57,528 nt of DNA, from positions 1 through 57,528 of the forward strand of contig JABDOQ010000099.1 of assembly GCA_013043165.1 (NCBI GenBank), given 5' to 3'. A program made the position numbers and the translations under genes. The notes below the pieces were generated by a model. That model had not been told where the DNA came from, did no database searches, and saw only the letters and a program-made list of their open reading frames with translations. The DNA comes from Woeseiaceae bacterium. GTDB taxonomy: Bacteria > Pseudomonadota > Gammaproteobacteria > Steroidobacterales > Woeseiaceae. Every line of letters starts with the position of its first letter. Position 1 is the stretch's first letter. Of this stretch, positions 18,816 to 27,622 are shown piece after piece.

Positions 18816-19565
18816 GTGGAAAAGATTTTAGTCGGCCTGAAACGCGTTGTTGACTACAACGTCAGGGTTCAGGTGAAGAGCGACGGCAGTGGGGTCGAAA
18901 CGGATGGCGTCAAGATGAGCATCAACCCATTTGATGAAATCGCGCTGGAAGAAGCTCTGCGCATCAAGGAACGCGGTGAAGCGTCAGAGGTTATCGTTTT
19001 GTCCATCGGGACCGCCGAGTCACAGCAGCAGCTGCGTACCGGCCTGGCCATGGGCGCAGATCGGGCGATCCTGGTTGAGACCGACGCCTCGACCGACCCT
19101 CTGACGGCCGCGCGGATTTTCCAGGCGATTATCGAGCGCGAAAATGTGGACCTCGTCATCCTCGGCAAACAGGCGATCGACGATGACAACAGCCAGACAG
19201 GCCAGATGTTGGCGGCTGTTTGGGGACGCCCGCAGGCGACCTTTGCATCGGCTGTGAGCATTGACGGCAATACCGCGCGCGTGACTCGCGAGGTAGACAT
19301 TGGTCTTGAAACTATTGAGATTGACCTGCCCGCCGTCATTACCGTCGATTTGCGGCTGAATGAACCTCGCTACGTCAAATTGCCGGACATCATGAAAGCC
19401 AAGAAGAAACCTCTGGATCAAATCCCGTTCGCCGACCTTGGTGTCGAGACCGCGCCGCAAATCAAGACAATGAAATTCGAGCCCCCCGAAGGCAGGCAGC
19501 GCGGCATCATGGTGGAAGATGTGGCAGGCCTGGTGACAGCCCTTAAAGACAAAGGACTCGTGTGA
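18816..19565 (+). CDS. etfB: Electron transfer flavoprotein beta subunit
   Basis: A 249-residue ETF beta subunit that binds AMP and, with EtfA, carries electrons from acyl-CoA dehydrogenases to ETF-ubiquinone oxidoreductase. The start KILVGLKRVVDYNVRVQVK, the ILGKQAIDDDNSQTGQM loop and the C-terminal IMKAKKKPL recognition segment are diagnostic. The start is GTG at 18816 with AGGGAG upstream. Its stop overlaps the start of etfA. An acyl-CoA dehydrogenase, its probable electron donor, is encoded 1.5 kb downstream. Confidence 0.96.
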   Translation: MEKILVGLKRVVDYNVRVQVKSDGSGVETDGVKMSINPFDEIALEEALRIKERGEASEVIVLSIGTAESQQQLRTGLAMGADRAILVETDASTDPLTAARIFQAIIERENVDLVILGKQAIDDDNSQTGQMLAAVWGRPQATFASAVSIDGNTARVTREVDIGLETIEIDLPAVITVDLRLNEPRYVKLPDIMKAKKKPLDQIPFADLGVETAPQIKTMKFEPPEGRQRGIMVEDVAGLVTALKDKGLV

Positions 19566-20506
19566 TGACGAAGGTACTCGTAATTGCTGAGCATGATGGC
19601 GCGGCACTGAATCCAAGCACGGCCAAGTGCGTCTCCTGCGCGAAACAGCTTGAAGGTGCAGAGATCGACATCGCGGTCTTTGCAGCCTCCGCTGCAGCCG
19701 TTGCCGCTGAAGCGGCGCAAATAAGCGGTGTCGGTCGCGTTCTTACGATAGAACGCGAAGAGAACGATCCTGCTGTCGCCGCCATTCTTGCGCCGCAAAT
19801 CGCTGCGCTGGCCTCAGCTTACAGTCACGTATTCGGGCCCTCTACGGCCTTTGGCAAAGATGTCATGCCGCGCGTCGCTGCCCTGCTCGATGTCAACCAG
19901 ATCAGCGACATCATGAGTGTCGAAGGACCGCATGTTTTCAAACGCCCGATCTACGCCGGTAACGCAATTGTGACAGTCGAGGCGCCGGCGGAGAGCCCGT
20001 TAGTTGCGACGGTTCGAACCGCCTCGTACCAGGCTGCCGAAGGCGGTAACTCAGCCACGATCGAAAGTACAAATATTGACGCCGAGATTCCGACGCACAC
20101 CCGCTTTGTCGAGGTGCAGACCGGACAATCCGATCGTCCGGACCTGCAATCCGCCGCCAAGGTAGTCTCCGGCGGTCGCGCGCTTGGCAGCGAGGAAAAT
20201 TTTGAGCTGATCTATAAGTTGGCCGACAAGCTCGGCGCGGCGATCGGCTCGTCCCGGGCCGCTGTCGATGCCGGTTATGTGCCACCGGAAACCCAGGTTG
20301 GACAAACCGGCCAGATCATTGCGCCGGACCTGTACATCGCTATTGGCATCTCGGGCGCGATTCAACACATTACCGGCATCAAGGATGCGGGCACCATCGT
20401 CGCAATCAATAAAGACGAAGAAGCCCCCATCTTTGAGGTGTCGGATATCGGACTCGTCGGGGACCTGTTCAGCATCGTCCCGGAACTGACGAACGCGCTG
20501 GACTAG
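19562..20506 (+). CDS. etfA: Electron transfer flavoprotein alpha subunit
   Basis: The FAD-binding partner of EtfB, 313-314 residues depending on whether GTG at 19562 or ATG at 19565 is used. The C-terminal FAD domain has the standard GRALGSEENFELI, SSRAAVDAGYVPPETQVGQTG and YIAIGISGAIQHITGIK motifs. The overlap of start and etfB stop implies coupled translation, fitting the one-to-one complex. A peroxiredoxin gene converges on it 20 bases later. Confidence 0.96.
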   Translation: MMTKVLVIAEHDGAALNPSTAKCVSCAKQLEGAEIDIAVFAASAAAVAAEAAQISGVGRVLTIEREENDPAVAAILAPQIAALASAYSHVFGPSTAFGKDVMPRVAALLDVNQISDIMSVEGPHVFKRPIYAGNAIVTVEAPAESPLVATVRTASYQAAEGGNSATIESTNIDAEIPTHTRFVEVQTGQSDRPDLQSAAKVVSGGRALGSEENFELIYKLADKLGAAIGSSRAAVDAGYVPPETQVGQTGQIIAPDLYIAIGISGAIQHITGIKDAGTIVAINKDEEAPIFEVSDIGLVGDLFSIVPELTNALD

Positions 20507-20525
20507 GACCCGGCTTTTCCGGTGT

Positions 20526-21008
20526 CTACAGGGCGTCGAGGATGGCCTCGGCCTTACTGACTTCGAACTGCCCTGGCGCCTCGACCGCGACATGAGTAGC
20601 GACGCCATCGTCGACGATAATCGCGAATCGCTGGCCGCGCATGCCCATTCCGAAGCCGGTGGCATCCATCTCCAGCCCCAGTGCTCTGGCGTATTCACCA
20701 TTGCCATCGGCCAGCATCATGACATTGTCGCCGACATCGCGATCCTTGCCCCAGGCATCCATGACGAAGACGTCATTGACAGCCATGCAGGCAATCGTGT
20801 CTACACCCTTGGCCTGCAGCTTAGCCGCTTCATTGACGAATCCCGGCAGGTGATTCATCGAGCACGTCGGCGTAAAAGCACCCGGCACGGAAATGAGCAC
20901 GACTTTTTTCCCGGTGAACAGGTCCTCGCTGGAAATTGCGCCGGGGCCCTTGTCGGTCATAACGCCGAAAACGCCAGATGGCATCTTCTGGCCAGCTGAA
21001 ATTGTCAT
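20526..21008 (-). CDS. Prx5-type peroxiredoxin
   Basis: A 160-residue thiol peroxidase of the AhpC/TSA superfamily, Prx5 (AhpE-less, redoxin-like) group. The peroxidatic Cys49 lies in PGAFTPTCS, and the conserved Arg sits in RGQRFAII. Family enzymes reduce hydrogen peroxide and organic peroxides using glutathione or glutaredoxin. AGGAG lies nine bases upstream of the ATG. It is transcribed divergently from the acyl-CoA dehydrogenase and convergently with etfA, so it is probably its own unit. Confidence 0.93.
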   Translation of the reverse strand: MTISAGQKMPSGVFGVMTDKGPGAISSEDLFTGKKVVLISVPGAFTPTCSMNHLPGFVNEAAKLQAKGVDTIACMAVNDVFVMDAWGKDRDVGDNVMMLADGNGEYARALGLEMDATGFGMGMRGQRFAIIVDDGVATHVAVEAPGQFEVSKAEAILDAL

Positions 21009-21102
21009 TACTAATTACTCCTGTTGCGGTATTGAGATTGAGGGCATAATCGGCAATGCTTTTTGCCCGGCTTTGATCGATTCTAGCAGGAAGAGAAACA
21101 CT

Positions 21103-22269
21103 ATGGACTTTGCGTTAACTGAAGAGCAACAGCTCATACAAGATGCCGCTCGCGAATTCGCCCAAAATGAAATTGTTCCCATCGCCGCACAGTTCGATGC
21201 AAGCGGCGAGTTTCCCCTGGAGACCATTCGCCAGGCCGGTGAACTCGGTTTCATGGGCATCGAGATACCCGAGGAATACGGCGGATCTGGATTGGACTCG
21301 ATCAGCTATGTGCTTGTTATGGAAGAAATTTCTGCGGCGGACGCCGCCCATGGCACGATTGTGTCGGTGAATAATTCACTGTTTGGCGTGCCGCTGCTCG
21401 AGTTTGGCAGCGAAGAGCAGAAGAAGAAGTACCTTCGCCCGGTCGCCTCAGGCGAGGTCAACGGCGCCTACGCGCTCACCGAACCCCAATCGGGATCCGA
21501 TGCCGCAACCATGCGCTCGCGTGCAGAACGCTCTGCAGACGGTTCGCACTACACTCTGAATGGCAAGAAAGCGTGGATAACATCGGGACCCGTCGCGAAA
21601 TACATGATCGTGTTCACGCAAACGCTCGATAGCAGCGGCGAATCGATGGGTATCAGCGCTTTCGTGATCGATACTGCGAAACCCGGATTTCGCGTTGGCA
21701 AGACGGAGCCAAAACTGGGCATCCGGGCTTCGGCAACCTGCGAAATAGAGCTCGAAGACTACGTTTGTCCCGTCGAGGATCGAATCGGCGAGGAAGGAAA
21801 GGGCTTCAAGATCGCGCTTACCGTTCTCGATGCGGGGCGTGTAGGCGTTGCGGCACAGGCCATTGGAATCGCGCAGGCCGCTTACGCTGCAGCCGTAGAT
21901 TACTCGAGGGAGCGCAAGGCGTTTGGCGCCCCGATCGGCAGTTTTCAGGCGATTCAGGACAAGATTGCTGATATGAAGATGCGGATCGAAGCGTCCCAAC
22001 TATTGGTCCTAAAAGCGGCGTGGTCAAAGCAACAGGCCAAGAAAAGCGGGTCGAGAAATACGCTGAATTCCAGCATTGCGAAGCTCTATGCGTCGGAAAC
22101 CGCGATGTTCGTGACCCACCAGGCGTTGCAGATTCACGGCGGCATGGGCTACAGCAAGGAACTGCCGCTGGAAAGGTATTTTCGCGACGCGAAAATCACC
22201 GAAATCTATGAGGGCACCAGCGAGATACAGCGCATGGTGATCGGCCGGGCGGAGACGGGACTAAGGTGA
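21103..22269 (+). CDS. Acyl-CoA dehydrogenase
   Basis: A 388-residue FAD enzyme that introduces the 2,3 double bond into an acyl-CoA and passes electrons to ETF. The N-terminus MDFALTEEQQLIQDAAREFA, the FAD segment YALTEPQSGSDA, the middle motif KKAWITSGPVA and the C-terminal catalytic-base segment YEGTSEIQRMVIGR are present. The Glu in YEGTSEIQ is the position used as base by short- and medium-chain enzymes, so a short-chain substrate is likely. AGGAAGAG lies upstream of the ATG at 21103, which rules out the longer in-frame extension. Confidence 0.93.
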   Translation: MDFALTEEQQLIQDAAREFAQNEIVPIAAQFDASGEFPLETIRQAGELGFMGIEIPEEYGGSGLDSISYVLVMEEISAADAAHGTIVSVNNSLFGVPLLEFGSEEQKKKYLRPVASGEVNGAYALTEPQSGSDAATMRSRAERSADGSHYTLNGKKAWITSGPVAKYMIVFTQTLDSSGESMGISAFVIDTAKPGFRVGKTEPKLGIRASATCEIELEDYVCPVEDRIGEEGKGFKIALTVLDAGRVGVAAQAIGIAQAAYAAAVDYSRERKAFGAPIGSFQAIQDKIADMKMRIEASQLLVLKAAWSKQQAKKSGSRNTLNSSIAKLYASETAMFVTHQALQIHGGMGYSKELPLERYFRDAKITEIYEGTSEIQRMVIGRAETGLR

Positions 22270-22290
22270 CCGTGTTGAAGAATCGCAGGA

Positions 22291-22306
22291 GCGCGCCCTG
22301 GCGCGC
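22291..22306. other. GC-rich stem-loop between convergent genes
   Basis: GCGCGCC and GGCGCGC form a compact palindrome between the ends of the acyl-CoA dehydrogenase and ferredoxin genes. No T-run follows on either strand, so it is at best a weak terminator or a transcript-end stabiliser. Confidence 0.4.
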
Positions 22307-22327
22307 GATAACGGAGACGATTGGCCC

Positions 22328-22648
22328 TCAGTAGTCGTTATCGGCCACGTGAATAATCAGACCATCCAGCTTATCGGAAACCTCGATCTGACAGGTTAGG
22401 CGACTGTTCGGCTTTCGCTCGAATGCTGCGTCGAGCATGCTGTCTTCCATGTCATCCATTTCGGGTATTTTGTCGAGCCAGGCCTCGTCGACATAGCTGT
22501 GACAGGTGGCACAGGCGCAGGCACCCCCGCATTCGGCCACTATGCCGTCGATATCATTATTTATGGCACCTTCCATAACCGAATAGCCGCTTTCCACCTC
22601 AACCTCATGGCGGCGTCCATCAGTGGCGACATAAGTGATCTTTGGCAT
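22328..22648 (-). CDS. [2Fe-2S] ferredoxin, adrenodoxin/putidaredoxin type
   Basis: A 106-residue electron carrier. Cluster ligands follow the C-x5-C-x2-C pattern at Cys40, Cys46 and Cys49 (ECGGACACATCH), with the fourth at Cys86 (RLTCQI). The tail CQIEVSDKLDGLIIHV is typical of ferredoxins that serve P450s or similar oxygenases, as opposed to the Isc ferredoxin. No oxygenase or reductase gene is adjacent, so the partner is unknown. It lies downstream of the TonB cluster, separated by about 110 bases that hold a large hairpin. Confidence 0.9.
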   Translation of the reverse strand: MPKITYVATDGRRHEVEVESGYSVMEGAINNDIDGIVAECGGACACATCHSYVDEAWLDKIPEMDDMEDSMLDAAFERKPNSRLTCQIEVSDKLDGLIIHVADNDY

Positions 22649-22682
22649 TTCTGTGTCCCGTGAATATCAACGCGCAATTCTA

Positions 22683-22712
22683 GGGGCGCTGACCGTTTCC
22701 GGTCAACGCCCC
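22683..22712 (-). other. Stem-loop between the TonB cluster and ferredoxin gene
   Basis: GGGGCG/CGCCCC and GACCG/CGGTC stems stack around a 2-by-2 internal loop, with a TTTC loop on the plus strand. There is no T-run after it on the minus strand. It could be a processing or partial termination site between the cluster and the ferredoxin gene. Confidence 0.4.
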
Positions 22713-22755
22713 TATAGCTAAATACTAAAAATAGAGATTGAGCTGAGTCGTCGTC

Positions 22756-24108
22756 TCAGACACGCAGAGCTTTGGCTTTCTTCGCGTCCAGTTCCCGGCG
22801 TTTCTTCCGAGCAGCTTCTTCGGCGAGCTTGATCTGGCGATTTCGCTCGACATCAGCGTCGATGACGTTTATCCACTGGTTCGCCGTGCGCACAGAGCGT
22901 GGCGTCTGCGCCGCCCTGCCAAATGCCGCTTTCGCATCCGAATAGCGACGCAGGTTGTACAGGCACATGCCCAGTGAAATCTGAATATTGTCCGGGTTCT
23001 TGAGGCTGCCTTTTCGAATTGCATTGTTTGCCGATTTCACACATTCCGAGTAATTACCGATATTCAAATACGCGTTGGCAAGCCTTTGGTCCAGTTCGCC
23101 GTGCGATGCAAGCTTTGCGGCCGCTTGCAGCGCCGGGATAGCCTTTTTATCTTCCTGTGCCAGCATCCACGACTGCGACAGGAGACGATAGTTCTTCTCG
23201 GTTTTCGGGACGATGCCGGCATTCATCTTCTCTTCGAGCAGCGTTGCAGCTTTGTAGGGTACTTCCGCCTGCAGGTATAGCTGCGCCATGGTCACAAATT
23301 CGCTGTCTTTCTCCAACATGCCCTGTGTGTGCGCCGCGTCATAAGCGTAAATCAGCTTCTCATCTTCGCCGAGTTCCGTGAACGCACCGGCCAGAGACTT
23401 CCAGTAACGTGCTTTGGGCCAATTCTCCAACAGAATTATCTGTATGTCGCGGACCTTCGCGTAATTTTCCTGCTGGAAATACGCAAAGTTGAGCAAGGTG
23501 TACCAATTTTCTTTCGGCTGCTTGTTACGCTCCCTCGCAATGCGCATCGCCGTTTCTATGGGCGATATCATGTCCTTGTATCGATCAAGGTTATAGAGGA
23601 TCTGGGCCCGCAGGATAAATGGATCCGGGCCCGGATTTTCCTCAAGCACGAACCATTTATCCAACGTATTGAGCGCTTTTCCGTACTGTTCTTCCATCGT
23701 TAACAGTTGCGCCATTGTAAAGGTCGTTTGTTTTGCCAACTGAGGCTCTAGCGTCGGAATCGCGAGCATCCTTTCATAGGTTCGAATCGCGTTCTTTGTG
23801 TCGTCCATGTTGTAGTAGACGAAGCCAATGTAGTTCAAAACGTTGGCCTGTTCGTACTCGGTAAGCTTGTCAGGATTGTAAAGGTTGTTCAGGCTCTTGA
23901 GGGCTCCGCTGTAATTCTTTGCGTCGACCATTTCCTGCGCTTTCTGAATGCGCTCATACACTTCTTTACTAACGGCCTGCGCCTGCTTGGTCTTGGTTGC
24001 ATCTCTGTCTTCGTCGGTCGCTTTTTGCGCCCCGGCACTACCAAATGCAAGCACGCCCGCGATTAACGCGAGGCATAGTTTCACAGAAATTGCGCGATTC
24101 ATGTTCAT
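22756..24108 (-). CDS. Exported TPR-repeat protein of the TonB cluster
   Basis: A 450-residue periplasmic protein. A signal peptide (VKLCLALIAGVLAFGSAGAQ) is followed by about ten tetratricopeptide-like helical pairs and a lysine/arginine-rich coiled tail (ARKKRRELDAKKAKALRV). TPR proteins of this kind close TonB gene clusters of the TtpC type in marine gammaproteobacteria, where a role in the periplasmic part of the energised complex is proposed. The ATG at 24106-24108 is chosen to keep a normal signal peptide; a second ATG lies two codons later. It follows tonB by 52 bases. Confidence 0.8.
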   Translation of the reverse strand: MNMNRAISVKLCLALIAGVLAFGSAGAQKATDEDRDATKTKQAQAVSKEVYERIQKAQEMVDAKNYSGALKSLNNLYNPDKLTEYEQANVLNYIGFVYYNMDDTKNAIRTYERMLAIPTLEPQLAKQTTFTMAQLLTMEEQYGKALNTLDKWFVLEENPGPDPFILRAQILYNLDRYKDMISPIETAMRIARERNKQPKENWYTLLNFAYFQQENYAKVRDIQIILLENWPKARYWKSLAGAFTELGEDEKLIYAYDAAHTQGMLEKDSEFVTMAQLYLQAEVPYKAATLLEEKMNAGIVPKTEKNYRLLSQSWMLAQEDKKAIPALQAAAKLASHGELDQRLANAYLNIGNYSECVKSANNAIRKGSLKNPDNIQISLGMCLYNLRRYSDAKAAFGRAAQTPRSVRTANQWINVIDADVERNRQIKLAEEAARKKRRELDAKKAKALRV

Positions 24109-24160
24109 GTCAAAAAAGGTCCTCTTGGATGACTTTTTCCGCTTTCGCATTCAGCTGACG

Positions 24161-24766
24161 TCATTCCTCGAGCTGGAATGAAATTCGTGTCTTTACGCCC
24201 GGCACATCGACCGGAACACCATCGACCACGCGCGGCTTGTATTTGAACTTAAGTACAGCACGAATAGCCGCACGCTCAAACAGGCTGCTCGACGATTGAA
24301 GAACAATTGGATCTCTGACTGTGCCCGCCGTTGTTACCGTAAAGGACAAATCGACAAAACCTTCGAGACCCCTCGACAGCGCACGTGCCGGATAAACCGG
24401 TGCAACGCGCACGATGGGCAGATAGTCGCCTTCGGCGATATTCATGCCGCCCGGCCCACCGATATCCGTGTCGGCGGATACCGAAGGCGGCGCCACATTG
24501 ATGCTGGGCGCGTCAGGATTGATGTTATCCAATTCCTGAGGTGGCGTCTCAGGCGGCGTTTCGGGTGGCTTCGGCGGCTTTTCAGGAGTCAGGTCAGCGA
24601 CGTTGAGGTTTTCATTTCGCTTCACGCGGACGAACTCCAGCTTATGGCGTTCGCGAGGATCTGTCAGCGCGGTTTTTCCCGTGACAATGAGTAACTGCAT
24701 GACGAACAGCAAGCTCAGCGTAACGATCGTGCCGATCACTATTGAAAATATATAACGACCTAACAT
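24161..24766 (-). CDS. tonB: TonB energy transducer
   Basis: A 201-residue TonB with an N-terminal membrane anchor (IFSIVIGTIVTLSLLFVMQLL), a short proline-rich linker (EKPPKPPETPPETPP, near residues 62-76) and a C-terminal domain from about 110 to 201 containing YPARALSRGLEGFVDLSFTV. TonB couples the proton motive force, harvested by ExbB/ExbD, to outer-membrane receptors. The short linker is typical of TonB2/TonB3-type proteins, which work with TtpC. GAGGAG lies upstream of the ATG. No TonB-dependent receptor is encoded in the window. Confidence 0.92.
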   Translation of the reverse strand: MLGRYIFSIVIGTIVTLSLLFVMQLLIVTGKTALTDPRERHKLEFVRVKRNENLNVADLTPEKPPKPPETPPETPPQELDNINPDAPSINVAPPSVSADTDIGGPGGMNIAEGDYLPIVRVAPVYPARALSRGLEGFVDLSFTVTTAGTVRDPIVLQSSSSLFERAAIRAVLKFKYKPRVVDGVPVDVPGVKTRISFQLEE

Positions 24767-24850
24767 GGTCCGATTCTCCTCACCGGGAATTGCCGGTATA
24801 TGTTGCCGACAAATCCACCTTAATTCGACAAACTTCCCTCGCCTTTGTTC

Positions 24851-25261
24851 CTAGCCGTCATCCGATGCAATTGCTACGTTAGTAACACCCGCACTCTTCG
24901 CCGCTTCCATGACGATGACCAACGTCTCGTGAGTTGATTTCTCATCCGCCTGGATGACGATTGAACCTTTCGGATTTTCAGCATGCAGGCGCTCGATGAC
25001 CGAGCGAACCGCCCGCGGGTCTCGCTTCTGACGGTCAACCCAGATTTCGTCATTCGCACTGATCGCGATCAGTATCGATGCGTCGTCCTGAGAATCCGCG
25101 GTCACCGTGTCCGGGCGCTCGACCTGGATCCCGGCTTCCTTGATAAACGTCGCTGTCACAATGAAGAAAATGAGCATGATAAATACGACGTCCAGCATCG
25201 GCGTCAGGTTGATCTCATTTTCTTCCTCGTCGACACCAATCGAACCTTGTCTTTTGCGCAT
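24851..25261 (-). CDS. exbD: ExbD-type proton channel subunit, second copy
   Basis: A 136-residue ExbD/TolR protein. The cytoplasmic start MRKRQGSIGVDEEENEINLTPMLD leads into one helix with the conserved proton-carrying Asp in TPMLDVVFIMLIFFIVTATF. The periplasmic domain has the ILIAISANDEIWVD and GSIVIQADEKS strands. The ATG at 25259-25261 has AGGA eight bases upstream; the longer in-frame extension is rejected. It is about 60-70% similar by eye to the adjacent exbD, so the pair arose by tandem duplication. Confidence 0.92.
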   Translation of the reverse strand: MRKRQGSIGVDEEENEINLTPMLDVVFIMLIFFIVTATFIKEAGIQVERPDTVTADSQDDASILIAISANDEIWVDRQKRDPRAVRSVIERLHAENPKGSIVIQADEKSTHETLVIVMEAAKSAGVTNVAIASDDG

Positions 25262-25286
25262 AGCTATTTTCCTGTTGAGTCCAGGG

Positions 25287-25697
25287 CTATCGTTTGTCTG
25301 CGATCGAAATGTTGTAAACCCCGGCGCTTCGTGAGGAATCCATGACTTCCACAAGTACTTTATTGGATGACTTATTGTCAGCCTGGATCACTACCGATCC
25401 TTTCGGGTTCTCTGCATGAAGCCTCTCAATGTTGGCACGGACCGCACGCGGGTCTATCAGACGCCTGTCAATGAATATGTCATCGGTGGCACTGATGACC
25501 ACGAGGATGTTGGCTTCCTCGGGCTTCGACTCTGTTACCGGAGCATCAGGCCGATTAACGTCGATTCCCGCCTCCTTGATGAACGAAGCCGTAACGATGA
25601 AGAAAATGAGCATGATGAAAACGACGTCCAGCATCGGCGTCAGGTTGATTTCATTCTCATCCTCGTCGACATGGATATCATCCAGATGTTTTCGCAT
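25287..25697 (-). CDS. exbD: ExbD-type proton channel subunit, first copy
   Basis: A 136-residue ExbD with the same layout as its neighbour: NEINLTPMLDVVFIMLIFFIVTASFIKEAG holds the single membrane helix (about residues 22-40) and its essential Asp. Periplasmic segments VVISATDDIFIDRR and GSVVIQADNKSSNKVL follow. GAGGA lies eight bases before the ATG. It follows exbB by 12 bases and precedes the second exbD by 25 bases. Two ExbD copies could form a mixed dimer inside the ExbB pentamer. Confidence 0.93.
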   Translation of the reverse strand: MRKHLDDIHVDEDENEINLTPMLDVVFIMLIFFIVTASFIKEAGIDVNRPDAPVTESKPEEANILVVISATDDIFIDRRLIDPRAVRANIERLHAENPKGSVVIQADNKSSNKVLVEVMDSSRSAGVYNISIADKR

Positions 25698-25709
25698 GGC
25701 GACTGTCCT

Positions 25710-26237
25710 CTAGTGATCCATTGTGAGCGAATCCTCTAGGAATTCGACTTCATTAGCGGCGCGGCGGGATAAAATGGTGACCAGAAGAACGCCTGAAAGC
25801 GCCCCGACCATTCCTGCCATAGTCGGTACGGTGGCCTGCGATACGCCCGCAGCCATAGCCCGGACGTTGCCCGAGCCGGACACCGCCATTACCTGGAACA
25901 CGCTTATCATGCCCGTTACCGTGCCCAGCAGGCCTAGCAAAGGACACAAAGCAACCAGCGTCTGAATCAGGTTGATACCCCGATTCGTTGCTTCGCTGAA
26001 GCGCGAGATCATTAACTCGCGAATCTGTTTCGCGTTCCAGGACTTGCGTTCCGGTCGTGACTCCCAGTTATCGTAAATCTCACTTGACATCTTGCTCATC
26101 GACGTGCGGAAAAACATGATCCGCTCAACGATGACGACCCACATCAGAAAGATTGTAACCGCGATGACCCGGAGCACCGGGCCACCCAGACTCATGAAAT
26201 CCCGTATGGCTTCGATACTGTCAGCAAGCCAAAGCAT
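25710..26237 (-). CDS. exbB: ExbB/TolQ/MotA-family proton channel protein
   Basis: A 175-residue ExbB with three membrane helices: residues about 16-36, and a pair in LIQTLVALCPLLGLLGTVTGMISVFQ and VPTMAGMVGALSGVLLVTIL. The LLGLLGTVTGMI motif is the family hallmark. It lacks the long N-terminal periplasmic region of its upstream neighbour TtpC. AGGAG lies five bases before the ATG. In TonB2-type systems this ExbB and ExbD form the channel, and TtpC is an extra component. Confidence 0.94.
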   Translation of the reverse strand: MLWLADSIEAIRDFMSLGGPVLRVIAVTIFLMWVVIVERIMFFRTSMSKMSSEIYDNWESRPERKSWNAKQIRELMISRFSEATNRGINLIQTLVALCPLLGLLGTVTGMISVFQVMAVSGSGNVRAMAAGVSQATVPTMAGMVGALSGVLLVTILSRRAANEVEFLEDSLTMDH

Positions 26238-26254
26238 GGCGACTCCTTTCGGCG

Positions 26255-27622
26255 TTAGCCATTCCGTTCAGAGTGTTGAGCCACGAGGCCCGCGCTCTGC
26301 GACTGAAGGATGTTGACAATTTTGCGGCTCTGGCCACTGACAATTGTGTGCAGCAGTACCATCGGAATTGCCACGACGAGCCCGAGTACCGTTGTCATCA
26401 ACGCCTGCGAGATACCACCAGCCATCATCTTCGGATCACCGGCGCCGTAAAGCGTGATCACCTGGAAGGTCTTGATCATACCGGTAACGGTGCCGAGCAG
26501 ACCCATGAGCGGCGCAACAGCGGCAACCACCTTGATGAACAGGAGACCTTTGGTCAGGTCCGGCATCTCCTTCAACGCCGCCTCGCTGAGTTTCAGCTCG
26601 ATTGTTTCGGTATCGGCACCCCGGTTGCTCTCGTAGGCAGCCAGAACACGACCCAGCGGGTTGTCGGTGCTCGCGGTGTCACGCTTCAGCTGCGCGGTCA
26701 CCTTGCGGCTCGCGTTGGACAGCGCAACCCAGCGCAGTATCGCGATAAGCAGGCCAATGATGCCGAGCGCAATAATGCAGTAGCCCACAATGCCGCCCTG
26801 TTCGATGCGATCTCTTATGGTCGGCGATTCGACGAGCAATCCGAGAATGCCACCCTTGGTTACATCGATGCCGAAATCCACGGCGCCGCCGTCAGCATCC
26901 ATCATGTCACCGGCCGTAGAGGCGTAACGCCCTTCTGGCTGACGAAGCAACTCGGCGATCGACTTCTCACTCGAGTCGTATTCGAGGTAGCCGTTCTCAG
27001 AAACGATGTTGAAGGCGCCTACCCGGACGACTTCCATTTCTTCCTGCTGGCCATCGGCTTTCGTCACGAGGTGATTGAAACGCGTAACCTTGCCGGTCTC
27101 GACAACTTCCTTCTGCAGCATTCCCCACAAGGTCTCGATGTCTTCAATCGATGCCAGGCTGCTGGCGCCGGCCATCTTGGCGCCGAGCTCAAAGAGAAAC
27201 TCCGAACGATTCGGATATTCGATGTTTGTCAGGGAAGCGCTGAATCGGCCCTGGGCATCACCAGACACAGTCTGCAACACGCCGAACAGCTCTTTGAGAG
27301 CACCCAGGCGCTCGTCGAGGGCCTGTCTGGCCGTGATGATCTGCTGCTGGTTCTTTTCAAACGCCGCTTCAAGGCTTGCGCTCGTTTGTTCTTCACGCGT
27401 TCGCTCTGCACGCGCCTGGTTCAGGAGCGATTGCTGCTGGTTCTTGTTCTGTGCAAATGCAGCTTCACGTTTTCGCGCTTCCTGCGAATCGCGTGCCTGC
27501 CCCTGCTCGATCAGGCGCAGAAGCTCAGCCATGCTGCGAGCGCCATCTTCCTGTGCGCTTGCCGTGCCAACAAAACCCAGACTCAGCAGTCCGGCGGCGA
27601 TAATGAGTGTAATACGTTTCAT
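26255..27622 (-). CDS. ttpC: TtpC-like protein: periplasmic coiled coil fused to ExbB-type channel
   Basis: A 455-residue protein. A signal peptide ends at ASAQ (residue about 24), a glutamine/arginine-rich coiled coil spans roughly 30-110, a periplasmic domain follows, and a MotA/TolQ/ExbB domain fills residues 285-455 with PLMGLLGTVTGMIKTFQVI. This matches TtpC, found with TonB2 and TonB3 systems of Vibrio and relatives and required for siderophore uptake there. GGAGG lies eight bases upstream of the ATG. Its stop is 17 bases before exbB. Confidence 0.9.
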   Translation of the reverse strand: MKRITLIIAAGLLSLGFVGTASAQEDGARSMAELLRLIEQGQARDSQEARKREAAFAQNKNQQQSLLNQARAERTREEQTSASLEAAFEKNQQQIITARQALDERLGALKELFGVLQTVSGDAQGRFSASLTNIEYPNRSEFLFELGAKMAGASSLASIEDIETLWGMLQKEVVETGKVTRFNHLVTKADGQQEEMEVVRVGAFNIVSENGYLEYDSSEKSIAELLRQPEGRYASTAGDMMDADGGAVDFGIDVTKGGILGLLVESPTIRDRIEQGGIVGYCIIALGIIGLLIAILRWVALSNASRKVTAQLKRDTASTDNPLGRVLAAYESNRGADTETIELKLSEAALKEMPDLTKGLLFIKVVAAVAPLMGLLGTVTGMIKTFQVITLYGAGDPKMMAGGISQALMTTVLGLVVAIPMVLLHTIVSGQSRKIVNILQSQSAGLVAQHSERNG